From contig JADJQP010000004.1 of NCBI GenBank assembly GCA_016712665.1, forward strand, positions 262,809 to 326,808: a stretch of DNA of 64,000 bases, written 5' to 3'. The first letter of the stretch is position 1, and every line of letters starts with the position of its first letter. Both the position numbers and the translations under genes were made by a program. The notes under the pieces were generated by a model that ran no database searches, was not told the origin of the DNA, and saw only the letters and a program-made list of their open reading frames with translations. Source of the stretch: Bacteroidota bacterium (GTDB lineage Bacteria; Bacteroidota; Bacteroidia; Chitinophagales; Chitinophagaceae). This document shows, piece by piece, positions 44,618 to 55,003 of the stretch.

Positions 44618-46816
44618 TCACAAACGATTTTCAATGGCCTGATCATATTCAGATGCCCAGTTAGCAATTGCCCCCCACTGATCGCCATCGATGTGAATCT
44701 CACCTTCGGATACCTTTCCAAGAAATTCCGCCGCACTTCCTTCCATTGCGTTTTCAAAGGCCTCTTTCATTTCCGGTTTTACACTTACCACCACTCTACT
44801 TTGACTTTCGCCAAATAAAAAGGCATCTTTACGAATATCTGTATTGGATTGAATGTCAAAACCTAGGTTTCGTTGCTTGGCACTTTCAAGCAGGCTAATA
44901 AACAGCCCCCCCTCTGCCACATCATGTGCTGATACAACAAGATTCTCTTTAATCAATTGGAGAATTTTTTGTTGCACCGCATACTCTTCATCCAAGTTGA
45001 ATTGAGGAGCCGGAGACAAATCAACTTTGAGAATTTTATGCAAATATTCGCTACTCCCGATATCGTTTTTGCTACAGCCTATTAAATAAATTAAATCGCC
45101 ACTCGACTTAAAATCCATTGTCATACGTTGGGTAATATCTTCAATAATTCCAACCATACCAATGGTGGGTGTAGGATAAACGGGCCCATCGGGTGATTGG
45201 TTATAAAAACTTACATTTCCTCCGGTTACGGGCGTATCCAATTTGATACAAGCAGCGCTCATACCTTTTAGGGCATATACAAACTGAAAATAGACCTCAG
45301 GATTATATGGATTCCCAAAGTTGAGACAATTGGTAATAGCCGAAGGAGTGGCTCCACTGCAAACAATGTTGCGGGCTGCTTCGCATACCGCAATTTGACC
45401 ACCAATAAATGGATCGGCATGCACATAGCGGCTATTGCAATCAACGGTACAAGCAATGCCCTTTTGCGTCTCACGCACCCATACCACCGCTGAGTCGCTT
45501 GGGAGATTGGTGCTGGCATTTGCCGTGCCCACCATACTGTCGTACTGATTATAAACCCATCGTTTACTAGCTATATTGGGCAAACGGGTAATTTGCATGG
45601 CAATATCACGAAGGTCGTTTGGTTGTTCCATATTTCGAATTTCAAAAAGGTCTCGTTCAGCAAAATATTTGGGCTCTGAATATTCACGTTCGTAAACCGG
45701 CGCACCACCTCCTAGTACTAAACTTTCGGCAGGAATTTCGGCCACCAATTCATCATGCATATAGAATTTTAGCATGGGGTCCTTTGTCACCACACCGATT
45801 TCCTCGCAATGAATATCCCATTTGTCGAAGATATCCGTTACTATTTTCTCTTTCCCTTTTACCACTACAATCAGCATTCGCTCTTGACTTTCACTCAAAA
45901 GCATTTCCCAGGCCTTCATATCGCGTTGTCTGGTAGGTACTTTATCGAGATGAATGATCATGCCATGTTCCCCCTTGGCACTCATCTCTGAGGTACTGCA
46001 GGCAATACCGGCAGCACCCATATCTTGCATACCAATAACGGCATCAGTCTCTACCAATTCCATACAAGCTTCCAATAGTTTTTTTTCTTGAAAGGGATCA
46101 CCAACTTGCACTGCGGGTAGGTCTTTGGCACTATCTTCGGTAATATCGGCACTGGCAAAACTAGCTCCTCCGATGCCGTCTTTACCGGTATCACTGCCAA
46201 CAATAAAAACGCTATTTCCTTCGCCGTAGGATGTGGCTGAGATGGTTTTTCCCATTTTTACAACACCAACACTCATGGCATTTACCAGTGGATTGGTGCT
46301 ATAACAATCTTCAAAATAGACTTCACCACCAACTGTTGGAACACCAAAGCAATTACCATAATGACCAATACCTTTTACCACCCCTTTTAATAAATGTTTG
46401 GTTTTATCATCTTCTAAATTCCCAAATCGCAGTGAGTTGAGTGCCGCTATAGGTCGAGCTCCCATCGTAAAAATATCACGATGAATACCGCCCACACCGG
46501 TAGCAGCTCCTTGAAAGGGTTCGATAGCAGAAGGATGATTATGAGATTCAATTTTAAAACTACAGGCCCATCCATCACCAATATCAATCAAGCCTGCATT
46601 TTCTTCACCGGCTTTGGCAAGTACTTTGCTTCCATCTTTTGGTAAGGTTTTAAGCCATTTAATGGAATTTTTGTAGCTGCAATGTTCACTCCACATCACG
46701 CTATAAACAGCGGTTTCAGTAAAATTTGGGGTTCGGTTTAGTACTTTTTTAATGGCTTCAAATTCATCGGCTGTCAAACCCAACTTGATGGCTTGCTCTA
46801 GAGTAGCTTCTTGCAT
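44618..46816 (-). CDS. purL: Phosphoribosylformylglycinamidine synthase subunit PurL
   Basis: 732 residues, the short PurL that works with PurS and PurQ. It makes formylglycinamidine ribonucleotide in purine synthesis using ATP and glutamine-derived ammonia. Visible: AVYSVMWSEHCSYKNSIKWL near the start (catalytic His), IESHNHPSAIEPFQGAATG, TVGGEVYFEDCY, MQDMGAAGIACSTSEMSAKG and then, in the second half, DTPVTGGNVSFYNQSPDG and VSAHDVAEGGLFISLLESA. It is full length and monocistronic here. Confidence 0.97.
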   Translation of the reverse strand: MQEATLEQAIKLGLTADEFEAIKKVLNRTPNFTETAVYSVMWSEHCSYKNSIKWLKTLPKDGSKVLAKAGEENAGLIDIGDGWACSFKIESHNHPSAIEPFQGAATGVGGIHRDIFTMGARPIAALNSLRFGNLEDDKTKHLLKGVVKGIGHYGNCFGVPTVGGEVYFEDCYSTNPLVNAMSVGVVKMGKTISATSYGEGNSVFIVGSDTGKDGIGGASFASADITEDSAKDLPAVQVGDPFQEKKLLEACMELVETDAVIGMQDMGAAGIACSTSEMSAKGEHGMIIHLDKVPTRQRDMKAWEMLLSESQERMLIVVVKGKEKIVTDIFDKWDIHCEEIGVVTKDPMLKFYMHDELVAEIPAESLVLGGGAPVYEREYSEPKYFAERDLFEIRNMEQPNDLRDIAMQITRLPNIASKRWVYNQYDSMVGTANASTNLPSDSAVVWVRETQKGIACTVDCNSRYVHADPFIGGQIAVCEAARNIVCSGATPSAITNCLNFGNPYNPEVYFQFVYALKGMSAACIKLDTPVTGGNVSFYNQSPDGPVYPTPTIGMVGIIEDITQRMTMDFKSSGDLIYLIGCSKNDIGSSEYLHKILKVDLSPAPQFNLDEEYAVQQKILQLIKENLVVSAHDVAEGGLFISLLESAKQRNLGFDIQSNTDIRKDAFLFGESQSRVVVSVKPEMKEAFENAMEGSAAEFLGKVSEGEIHIDGDQWGAIANWASEYDQAIENRL

Positions 46817-47284
46817 AATGGATGTAAAAAATTGAGTTGCAAAAGTAGGATAGTTATTTGAGTTTACATAAGTGGATGAGAAGAAAAAAGAAGCTTCATT
46901 TAGAAATCAATTCCATAAAAATTTGCTTGGCAAAAGACCCTGCCTATTTTTAAATCGGCAATGCTACATATTATTTTGTCTAATTTTAAGAATAACATAA
47001 GGAAATACTTCCAGTTCCAATTTCTCTTCTTCTTACCTACATATTTACAAAATGTAATTGGATTTCAAACCCGTACTAAAATAAAAGAGCATTCCTCATG
47101 GGTTCCAACTATAGTGTTTAAAATATTTACTGCAAGGAAATTATACTATAGTTAATCAATGGTTAACCATTTTTTTGCCGCCTGCATTTCTATTCTTTTA
47201 AGATACCTTTCAATATTAATAATAAATTATTAAAAAAATCAACCTATCCGAAATACGTTACCATATCAATTTTTCAGACGCACT
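46817..47284. other. Long AT-rich intergenic stretch
   Basis: About 470 bp. It is rich in T/A, with short frames only (the longest about 64 codons from 46961 without family features). No RNA, repeat or terminator hairpin is obvious. The 3' end merges into the in-frame 5' extension of the next gene. Confidence 0.4.
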
Positions 47285-48700
47285 ATTGTTTATAAATTAG
47301 GAATTATCTTTTCTGTATTACTTTTCGCAAAAAGTGAATCGAAAGCACAACTGTGCGCTGCGGATAGTAGTTTTCTTAGTACTGTTTGCATCGATCCAAT
47401 TTATATTGATTTAATTAATTATCCTGGAAATTGGTTTATTAATAATCCTATTGGTTCAATGAGCGACTTTCACTCGCAAATTGAAGCTGCTTATCCCTTC
47501 GAAAATAGTCAACTATTGAGTGCTTATGATAGTATTCAAATTATCGGAAATCAAGCCTATCATGATACGGTTTTAAATAACCAAATTGATTTATTTAATG
47601 CCACTTATAACCAAAATTTATTCAAATCAAAAAAACCTTTTGTAAAGCTAGATTTTAAAGCATTCAATAAAACCGTAACCACATGGGCCCTTTTGGATAG
47701 TATTGATGTGGCTCCGGTTGCGGGAAACAATGCCTATCTATTATTGACCGGAACCGGAACCAATCAATTAACAAATTTGGCACTATCACCTTACAACTAT
47801 CATAATACAAATTGTTTTGTGCGTAATCATCTAAAAATGGTTGGTGATGTGTACATAATGACCACTGCAGATGAGGAAAATCGCGCCATTTATTTTAATA
47901 ACAAAAAGTTGGGCCGCTATGGTCCGGGTCAACCCCCGTATATAAGTAAATACCTTGATAGTTTGCAAAAAAGCATAGGTGTTAATAAACTCATTGAAAC
48001 TATTGCAATGGTTAAATATTTAAAAACAAAATATGATCGGGTTTTTGTGATGGGACTTTCCACCGGTGGCACTGAGGCTTTATGGGTTTCGTTACTTTCT
48101 GAGCCACATGGTGCATTGGTATCGTCAGGATATAGCACCTTATGCGATTCGGATGCAAATTCGCTGCTAATTAATTCATATTATTATTCCCACTATCTCG
48201 AATATTTTAATAGAGACACACTCAAAAATATGATGTCCAACTCATCCACAACGTTCCTTTTTACCCAAGCCCAAAACGATAACCCTTTCATTCAATTAGA
48301 GATTGATAGCAATTATACCCCACAATACTTCGCAGGCTTGTATAATGTCTATTTTAATTATTCATATACAAATCATGCCTTTCCACCTTGTGGTATCATA
48401 GATACTTTTATTGATAAGGTATTGTCTATCGCACCTGCCAATACAAATGACGCGGTACATTCATCAGAATCGTTTACGTTTAATAATCCTGTTAATTATA
48501 CGCTTCAGATTCAATTCAATGATCAGGAATCCAATGAAAATACTGTTGAGTTGTTTGACCTTTACGGAAAGTCAGTACTGAAAGAGAAAACAAGAAAGAA
48601 GTTGAATTTATTCAACATTGGCCATTTGCCTGCCGGCCTATATATTTTGCATATTGGAGGTGAAAAAGACTACAAGACCGAAAAAGTACTTAAGATATAA
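47285..48700 (+). CDS. Secreted alpha/beta-hydrolase-like protein with T9SS sorting domain, start unclear
   Basis: The first ATG (47459) lies inside the mature protein. The same frame is open upstream and encodes a signal peptide (KLGIIFSVLLFAKSESKAQ) beginning near 47285, where the codons are ATT GTT TAT AAA, so an unusual start or a missing base is likely. With that extension the protein has about 471 residues. YDRVFVMGLSTGGTEALWV contains a GxSxG nucleophile elbow (GLSTG) and SYTNHAFPP supplies a candidate histidine. It ends in a T9SS sorting domain that includes NTVELFDLYGKSVL and AGLYILHIGGEK. Substrate unknown; perhaps an esterase. Confidence 0.7.
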   Translation: MVYKLGIIFSVLLFAKSESKAQLCAADSSFLSTVCIDPIYIDLINYPGNWFINNPIGSMSDFHSQIEAAYPFENSQLLSAYDSIQIIGNQAYHDTVLNNQIDLFNATYNQNLFKSKKPFVKLDFKAFNKTVTTWALLDSIDVAPVAGNNAYLLLTGTGTNQLTNLALSPYNYHNTNCFVRNHLKMVGDVYIMTTADEENRAIYFNNKKLGRYGPGQPPYISKYLDSLQKSIGVNKLIETIAMVKYLKTKYDRVFVMGLSTGGTEALWVSLLSEPHGALVSSGYSTLCDSDANSLLINSYYYSHYLEYFNRDTLKNMMSNSSTTFLFTQAQNDNPFIQLEIDSNYTPQYFAGLYNVYFNYSYTNHAFPPCGIIDTFIDKVLSIAPANTNDAVHSSESFTFNNPVNYTLQIQFNDQESNENTVELFDLYGKSVLKEKTRKKLNLFNIGHLPAGLYILHIGGEKDYKTEKVLKI

Positions 48701-48717
48701 ATAGTTATCCCTTCTTT

Positions 48718-51135
48718 TTATTCAATAACAACTTTCTTCACAATCCTTTTTTGTGATACCTTATCCTCTACTTTGATAAAGTAGATTCCTTGGGGCAATT
48801 TGGGTAGTTGAATATCACATTGCCCGAGGCTGGTCTTTATTATAGATTCCATTACTTTCAAGCCGCTCATGGAATAGAATTGAATGGTCAACTCTTTGGG
48901 ATTGGTATTAAAAAAATTGAGGTGAATTTGATCTTGCGCCGGGTTTGGATACAAAACCATTTCGAGAGCATCTCCTGTCCTTGGATTTGAAATGGAACTC
49001 ACCATACCACAACCGCCTGTTGGAGCATCGGTTACCAGCGGATCTACATAGTTTGCTTTTTTGATTCCGAAACAATATTCTCCGGCTTTGATTTCCTTTA
49101 CATAAACCACCCCTATTTTATCGAACAAACCACCGGCCTTTACACTATCATTGGAAATTTGCCATTCTTCAGTAGCATCCTTGCGATAAAATATATGGAT
49201 GCTATCTTCTGAATTACGCACCCAGGCACTATCCAGATAGCTATTATTGACACCCCCATCATAATTAAACTGAATAAGACCTGTTATATTGTTCAAATTT
49301 ACAGCATCTACTTTCCAATATCGGGTGTCGCAGAGCGAATATCCGTTTGCCGCAATTGGTGATTTAAATCTATCGGGAGCAATCCAGCTATGCTCTGCTC
49401 GAATTAAAGTTGAATCTGCTGCATTCAACATTGTTTTTGGAAGGATTCGCAATTTTGCCTGTGGCAGATTTACCGGCGAAAGTGCTGTTATCATTCGTGT
49501 TTCTTCTGAAATGGCATCGCTGATTTTTGAATTAGGATCCACTACTATCATTTTGGGTTCAAACGGCAGGTCTACATGGAATTCCATACATCTACCATTG
49601 AAAATCAGTTGGTAAATATGCAATACCATTTGCGCATCATAGAAGCCCACTTCAAGGGGTACATTATTATAATAATTACTGGATTTATGTTTGCGTTGAC
49701 GTAAAAAAACCTTGGTGGGCCATACATTGCCATTTTGCCCAACCTCTGTGCTGTCAATGGAAAAATGCGTAAATCCGGGTGCAAATATCCAGTTGTCGAA
49801 ATAATCTAGCAGATTCACGCCGGAATGTGAGAATATAAAATCGCGCAAATCATAACTTGACACATCTTTAAATTTATAGGTATTAAGGAAAGCTGTCATT
49901 GTATTAAAAAAAACCGAATCCCCTAAGTACGATCGCATGGAATGAATAACGTCGGCTCCCTTTTGATACACAGTTGCTCCATAAGTATATAAACTATCCA
50001 TATTTGCCACCGAGCGGTATGCATTATCGCTAATATGCGCTTTGCTGAGTACGTTAAAATGATTGGTTCGCATGGTGGTTTGGTAGGCATCCTTGCCATA
50101 GGTAAATTCCTGATGCAATTGTTCGCAATAACTGGCAAACCCCTCGTTGAGCCACATATCACCGGCCGTTCTACAGGTCACCAAATTACCCCACCAATGA
50201 TGTGACAACTCATGTGCTAAGAGGTTTTCATAGGTCAAGGCCCCATTAATAAAACCACTTCCCACATGAATGCAGGTAGCATGTTCCATAGCTCCTCCAT
50301 TGAAGGGAACCAGTGTATAGCCTACCCTTGGCCATCGATAGGTGCCAAAATTATTTTCAAGCATGGTGAAGGACTCCTGCAGATGGGCAAAAGAACCATT
50401 CACTTTATTGGTATCTGCTACCTCGCAAGCGATCCATGCGTCTACATTTCCGTTATTTCCATTCAAAATTTTCTTGACAAAAACATAATTGCATACCCCA
50501 ACACAGGATAGGTAGGATGGAATTTCTTCGACAAGTTTCCAATGCCAGGTGATGGTATTATTTGGATGCGAAGCGCTGTCTATAAGTAACCCATTGCAAA
50601 CCGCCATTTTATCGTTGGTGGTAGTGATGAAAAATTCATAGGCGGATCTTTCCACAAAATTGTCGAAGCAGGGATGCCAGGTTCGGCCAAAGGAATGTGG
50701 TTGTGCCACAAAACCAACACCCATTTGAAAGGCATAATTTCCAACATAAGCAAATCCACCCCAAACAGCATCTGCAATAGGTACCCCCTTGTAGAACACT
50801 TCAACCAACGCGGTGTCATTGGACTGCATGGCAATAGGCAGAGAAATTTTCAAAAAGGGTCCGGTATGCGAAAACGAGGTTATGGTTTCGTTTACCTTTG
50901 TACTATCAACCGTTAGTCCTTCCAAATCAAAAACCAGTTCAGACACATTATTCATCTGGCTCTTCACATCCAATACCGCTCTGGCACTAATATTTTTAGT
51001 AATAAAGTCGGTAATATTAAATTCTATAATAGTTTTGCGGATATCGATGGTGTCACTCCTTGAGGCTCCAGCCGCTTGACAATCGCGACCTATCAATAAA
51101 CAAGCAAATAAAAGCAATGCGAAAAAATTCTTCAT
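48718..51135 (-). CDS. M1-family metallopeptidase (aminopeptidase N-like) with T9SS sorting domain
   Basis: 805 residues. A signal peptide (FFALLLFACLLIGRDCQA) is followed by the M1 N-terminal domain and then the catalytic domain with NGGAMEHATCIHVGSGF (GxMEN-like exopeptidase motif, Asn replaced by His) and LLAHELSHHWWGNLVTCRTA plus MWLNEGFASYCEQ (HExxHx18E zinc site). A beta-rich part follows, then a T9SS type A domain (EMVLYPNPAQDQIHLNF to the end). It removes N-terminal amino acids from peptides outside the cell. It converges with the hydrolase gene at 48700, 17 bp apart. Confidence 0.93.
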   Translation of the reverse strand: MKNFFALLLFACLLIGRDCQAAGASRSDTIDIRKTIIEFNITDFITKNISARAVLDVKSQMNNVSELVFDLEGLTVDSTKVNETITSFSHTGPFLKISLPIAMQSNDTALVEVFYKGVPIADAVWGGFAYVGNYAFQMGVGFVAQPHSFGRTWHPCFDNFVERSAYEFFITTTNDKMAVCNGLLIDSASHPNNTITWHWKLVEEIPSYLSCVGVCNYVFVKKILNGNNGNVDAWIACEVADTNKVNGSFAHLQESFTMLENNFGTYRWPRVGYTLVPFNGGAMEHATCIHVGSGFINGALTYENLLAHELSHHWWGNLVTCRTAGDMWLNEGFASYCEQLHQEFTYGKDAYQTTMRTNHFNVLSKAHISDNAYRSVANMDSLYTYGATVYQKGADVIHSMRSYLGDSVFFNTMTAFLNTYKFKDVSSYDLRDFIFSHSGVNLLDYFDNWIFAPGFTHFSIDSTEVGQNGNVWPTKVFLRQRKHKSSNYYNNVPLEVGFYDAQMVLHIYQLIFNGRCMEFHVDLPFEPKMIVVDPNSKISDAISEETRMITALSPVNLPQAKLRILPKTMLNAADSTLIRAEHSWIAPDRFKSPIAANGYSLCDTRYWKVDAVNLNNITGLIQFNYDGGVNNSYLDSAWVRNSEDSIHIFYRKDATEEWQISNDSVKAGGLFDKIGVVYVKEIKAGEYCFGIKKANYVDPLVTDAPTGGCGMVSSISNPRTGDALEMVLYPNPAQDQIHLNFFNTNPKELTIQFYSMSGLKVMESIIKTSLGQCDIQLPKLPQGIYFIKVEDKVSQKRIVKKVVIE

Positions 51136-52077
51136 TGAGCAATAAATTTTTCATAAAAGTACGGCATTGGGGTCTATGGATGCTTTTTTTTTCTACTGTT
51201 TTTTTCTCAAGTTGCAAGGTGCCAACCAGAAGCAAAAGATAAAATTTATAAAGGTCTTGATTTAGACGAAGTAATGGTTAGGGAAGTAAAAAAAGGATTT
51301 GATGTAAAATTGTTTATAGATAAAATCAAAAACGATACCACTTTTTACAAGGCATTCAAATCGTTGCGTTTACTGAGCTTCAATATGTATAACGACATTC
51401 AGGTAGAGGATAAAAAGGGCGGTATCAAAGCAAGCTTACATAGTATTACACGGCAAATTCGAAAAAATAATTGTCGCTCCATGACCGTAAAAAGTGAGAA
51501 AGTAAGTGGCGATTTTTATACCAAAAAGAGAGACTACAATTACTATACCGCCAAACTCTATGCTCATCTATTTTTTACAAAAGGTACCATTTGCAATGAT
51601 CATAATATTGTGGGCAACAAGGTATACACCGGAAGTACAAAATATGAAGAACAACTGAGAATCCTTATTTTCAACCCGGGGCAGCGAATACGAGGCATAC
51701 CGGGTATTGGCGATAATGTGGCTATCTTTGAGACCCCAATGGTACATAAATATACCTTTAAACTCAGTAAGCAGGATTATAATGGCGAGCCCTGTTATGT
51801 ATTTTCCGCCCTACCCAAAATAGAACATAAAAAGGATGTGGTGATTAATGAATTAAGAACATGGTTCCGAATTTCAGATTATGCCATTGTGGCACGCAAT
51901 TACTCGCTTTCCTTTCGGACCTTGGTCTATGATTTTGATGTAGAAATGAAGGTAAAGCTAAAGAAAGTAGCCAATTATTTGGTTCCTTATGAGGTAAATT
52001 ATGCTGGCAATTGGCATGCAATAACAAAGCCACGTGAAATCGTAAAATTTGTCGCAATTTTTACGGATTTTGAGTGA
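51117..52077 (+). CDS. Secreted or lipid-anchored protein of unknown function, 5' end frameshifted
   Basis: Residues from 51274 to the stop at 52077 form one clean frame. Upstream, the same frame is open back to about 51157 and reads LLFFSQVARCQPEAKDKIYK, the end of a signal peptide, but without ATG. A second frame from ATG 51117 encodes the start of a signal (KFFIKVRHWGLWMLFFSTVF). The two join if one base is lost from the T runs at 51184-51192 or 51199-51205. The mature part has FKSLRLLSFNMYNDIQVEDK and TKYEEQLRILIFNPGQRIR, typical of a conserved but unassigned Bacteroidota envelope protein family. The gene is divergent from the M1 peptidase gene. Confidence 0.6.
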
Positions 52078-52106
52078 TATTGAATCTCATGTATTAACTT
52101 TAAGGC

Positions 52107-52730
52107 ATGAAAAAATTCTACACCCTCATTTGCATCGCACTTTTTGTTAGTTATTTTACTGCAGATGCCCAGAAAAAAAAGACAAAAAGGGTTAAAAAAG
52201 CAACAAAAAAGACAATTGTTGCAACACCTATCAAAACCGATACCCTAAACCAAAGTTTGTTATTGTGCTATACGCGCTACGATATGCCGTCTTGGTATCT
52301 AGCAATCAATAAGGATTTTAGATTTCCGGTAGACATGCAGCAACCTGCTGAATATCGACTAGCTACCATCAACGATACGATGTTTACCAATTACCTAAAA
52401 AGCATACCTTATGAGGTTTATAACAAAAAAGTGAATTTGCCACTTTATGCCAACCGCAGCATTGCTTGTAAAGAATTTGCCATACAACGTGTGGTGACAA
52501 TGGATAGTGCGTTACAGGCGAAATACCCAAATCTGATGTCATTTAAGGCCGTTGATGAAGCCAACCCCCTCAATACGGCGCGTATCGATTGTGATGGCAC
52601 TAGTACCCAAATTATGATGAGCATAGATGGAGAAACGTATTATGCAACTCCCATCCTATTTAATAAGAAAACCTACTACGCCTGCTATAGCAAGAGCGAT
52701 CCAAATTTCACCAAAAGAAGTTTTGAATAA
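52107..52730 (+). CDS. Secreted prodomain-like protein, candidate trans-acting protease inhibitor or chaperone
   Basis: 207 residues. A signal peptide (KKFYTLICIALFVSYFTADAQ) is followed by a lysine-rich linker (KKKTKRVKKATKKT) and a domain from about residue 55. The last 95 residues resemble the N-terminal propeptide of the metallopeptidase encoded 38 bp downstream: both share LP...F...E.....M...L..KYP, then NPL.TA..D, a Y..P stretch and Y...Y.KSD....F in the same order and spacing. No zinc motif or T9SS domain is present. A free-standing homologue of a propeptide next to its protease suggests inhibition, folding help or targeting in trans. That is inference; the similarity is what the sequence shows. 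Confidence 0.65.
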   Translation: MKKFYTLICIALFVSYFTADAQKKKTKRVKKATKKTIVATPIKTDTLNQSLLLCYTRYDMPSWYLAINKDFRFPVDMQQPAEYRLATINDTMFTNYLKSIPYEVYNKKVNLPLYANRSIACKEFAIQRVVTMDSALQAKYPNLMSFKAVDEANPLNTARIDCDGTSTQIMMSIDGETYYATPILFNKKTYYACYSKSDPNFTKRSFE

Positions 52731-52768
52731 TAATCTTTGTTTCCCTAAATAAATACTATACATACATA

Positions 52769-55003
52769 ATGAAAAAAACAATTTTGCTTCTTTGCAATCT
52801 GTCTCTGTTTTTAGTTTCAAATGCAATTCATCCGGATGGTCTATGGAATATCTCTTCTGAAAATCAGCTTTCCATTCCAGGGCAAAGGAAACTACAACCC
52901 GAAAAATTTCTCCTAGCCCAGTTAGACACTAAAGGTTTTGGCATCTTTCAATCCATGATACCTTCAGAAGAGAGCGGACTCACCAGCACGATAATGCTCC
53001 CTACTCCTGATGGTAGTTTTCAAACATTTAAGATATTTGAATGCCCTATGATGGAAAAACCGCTGGCTGATAAATACCCACAAATCAAGACCTATACCGG
53101 TATTAACGTTGACAACCCGCTGATAACTGCAAAAATGGACTTTACAGTTTTTGGATTTCATGCAAAAGTATTTAATGGACAGTCGACGTATTTTATTGAT
53201 CCATATACAGATCTATCTACCGACTGGTACCTTGTGTATTACAAATCGGATTATAAGAAGCCATTTAACGATCGTATGACTTGCCATACTGAAGATCAAC
53301 AGGATCTACTTCCCAGCGAATCAGTCATTCCTCTGACGAACCACGATTTACCTGCCATATCCTATAAAACAAATGGCACCAACAAAAGAACCTATCGTTT
53401 GGCCTTAGCATGTACTCAAGAATATAGCGCTGCCGTAGGTGGCCCGGTTCCTACCAAAGCCTCCGTATTAAGTGCTATGGTAACCAGTATGAATCGGGTA
53501 AATGGTGTTTTTGAAAGAGATTTTTCGATGCATGCCAATTTAGTGGCTAATAATGATACCTTGATTTATCTTAGCAATGACCCTTATACCAATAATAACG
53601 GCGGTACCATGTTGGGTCAAAACCAAACTACGGTTAATGCACGTATCGGTTCAGCAAACTACGATTATGGACATGTATTTAGCACCGGCGGAGGAGGTAT
53701 CGCGTCTTTGGGTTGCGTGTGTTCCAATAGTACCAAAGCACAAGGGGTTACGGGCTCTACCAATCCTGTTGGTGATCCTTTCGATATCGATTATGTAGCC
53801 CATGAAATGGGACATCAATTTGGTGGGAATCATACATTCAATTCTGTAACTGGCTCCTGCGGGGGTAATAGAAGTTCAACTTCGGCCTTTGAAATTGGTA
53901 GCGCTACCACCATCATGGGTTATGCCGGCATTTGTGGCACGGATGATATACAGCCTCATAGCGACGACTATTATCACACTCGAAGTTTGGAGTCCATGAC
54001 CGGAAATGGTGTACTGGCATGTGCTACCAATGTAGCATCCAACAATACCGTGCCTGCCTTGGCCCCCATCGTTAATACCTACATTATTCCCTATAGAACG
54101 GCCTTTGAACTTACAGCAGTGGGTACTGACGCCGACAATGATCCACTCACATACTGTTGGGAAGAATATGATAGAGGTGGCAGTGGTGGCGCCTGGGATG
54201 CAGTATCTACAGTGGCTCCCATCCTCCGCTCGTTTACACCAAGCGTTTCAGCAACTAGGGTATTTCCTACCTTAAAATATTTGGTGCAAAATATTGAATC
54301 GTATAAGGGAGAACGATTGCCTGACAATGCACGAATGGTGCGTTTCCGTTGCACCTTACGAGATATGCACTTGGGTTATGGTGCCTTTTATACCAGTACA
54401 GATACTGTAAAACTGGATGTACGGACCACTACAGGATTATTCAGAGTGAATAGTCAAAATGTGGCAGGACAGCAATTTAACGGAAACTCGCAACAAACAG
54501 TAGAATGGGATGTAGCAGGTACCAACACCGCTCCTTTTACTGCCACCAATGTAGATATATTTTTCTCTGCTGATAGCGGTAAAACATGGCCCTATACACT
54601 TGCCACCGCAGTGCCAAATAATGGTACCAAAATAATTACCTTACCCAATATTGACGTCACCTGGGGTCGTATTAAGGTTAAAGGTAGTGGCAATGTGTTT
54701 TTTGATTTAAACGATGAGTGGATATCCATCAAAAAAGTAACCTATCCTGCAGGTATTACATCAGTGGACGATGAAAAATTCGTCGTTTTCCCAAATCCAA
54801 ATCAGGGTATTTTTTCCATTCAATTGCCAAATAACCAGGTAAAAGCCGAAATTGAAATTGTATCTGCTTTGGGTCAAGTAGTGTATACAGGGTTGGTCAC
54901 TCATAAAACACCTATCTCATTAGCCGGTATTTCAAAAGGAACGTACGTTGTAAAAATAAAAACCAATGAAAAAATGATAGTGAAGAAAATGCTGGTTGAT
55001 TAG
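52769..55003 (+). CDS. M12B/reprolysin-like zinc metallopeptidase with T9SS sorting domain
   Basis: 744 residues. A signal peptide is followed by a propeptide-like domain (about 50-190, with FKIFECPMMEKPLADKYPQI) and then the peptidase domain, with the extended zinc motif HEMGHQFGGNHTF starting at about His345 (HExxHxxGxxH), preceded by PFDIDYVAHEMG and followed by TTIMGYAGICG (Met-turn). A beta-sandwich region (about 440-660) precedes the T9SS type A domain (FVVFPNPNQGIFSIQLPNN to the end). It acts outside the cell on proteins. The related propeptide-like gene lies directly upstream and an M43-type peptidase gene downstream, both on the same strand. Confidence 0.92.
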   Translation: MKKTILLLCNLSLFLVSNAIHPDGLWNISSENQLSIPGQRKLQPEKFLLAQLDTKGFGIFQSMIPSEESGLTSTIMLPTPDGSFQTFKIFECPMMEKPLADKYPQIKTYTGINVDNPLITAKMDFTVFGFHAKVFNGQSTYFIDPYTDLSTDWYLVYYKSDYKKPFNDRMTCHTEDQQDLLPSESVIPLTNHDLPAISYKTNGTNKRTYRLALACTQEYSAAVGGPVPTKASVLSAMVTSMNRVNGVFERDFSMHANLVANNDTLIYLSNDPYTNNNGGTMLGQNQTTVNARIGSANYDYGHVFSTGGGGIASLGCVCSNSTKAQGVTGSTNPVGDPFDIDYVAHEMGHQFGGNHTFNSVTGSCGGNRSSTSAFEIGSATTIMGYAGICGTDDIQPHSDDYYHTRSLESMTGNGVLACATNVASNNTVPALAPIVNTYIIPYRTAFELTAVGTDADNDPLTYCWEEYDRGGSGGAWDAVSTVAPILRSFTPSVSATRVFPTLKYLVQNIESYKGERLPDNARMVRFRCTLRDMHLGYGAFYTSTDTVKLDVRTTTGLFRVNSQNVAGQQFNGNSQQTVEWDVAGTNTAPFTATNVDIFFSADSGKTWPYTLATAVPNNGTKIITLPNIDVTWGRIKVKGSGNVFFDLNDEWISIKKVTYPAGITSVDDEKFVVFPNPNQGIFSIQLPNNQVKAEIEIVSALGQVVYTGLVTHKTPISLAGISKGTYVVKIKTNEKMIVKKMLVD

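Noticed and set aside
46961..47155. 64-codon frame upstream of the hydrolase gene.
   Set aside because: Low-complexity, no motif, and it lies in an AT-rich spacer.
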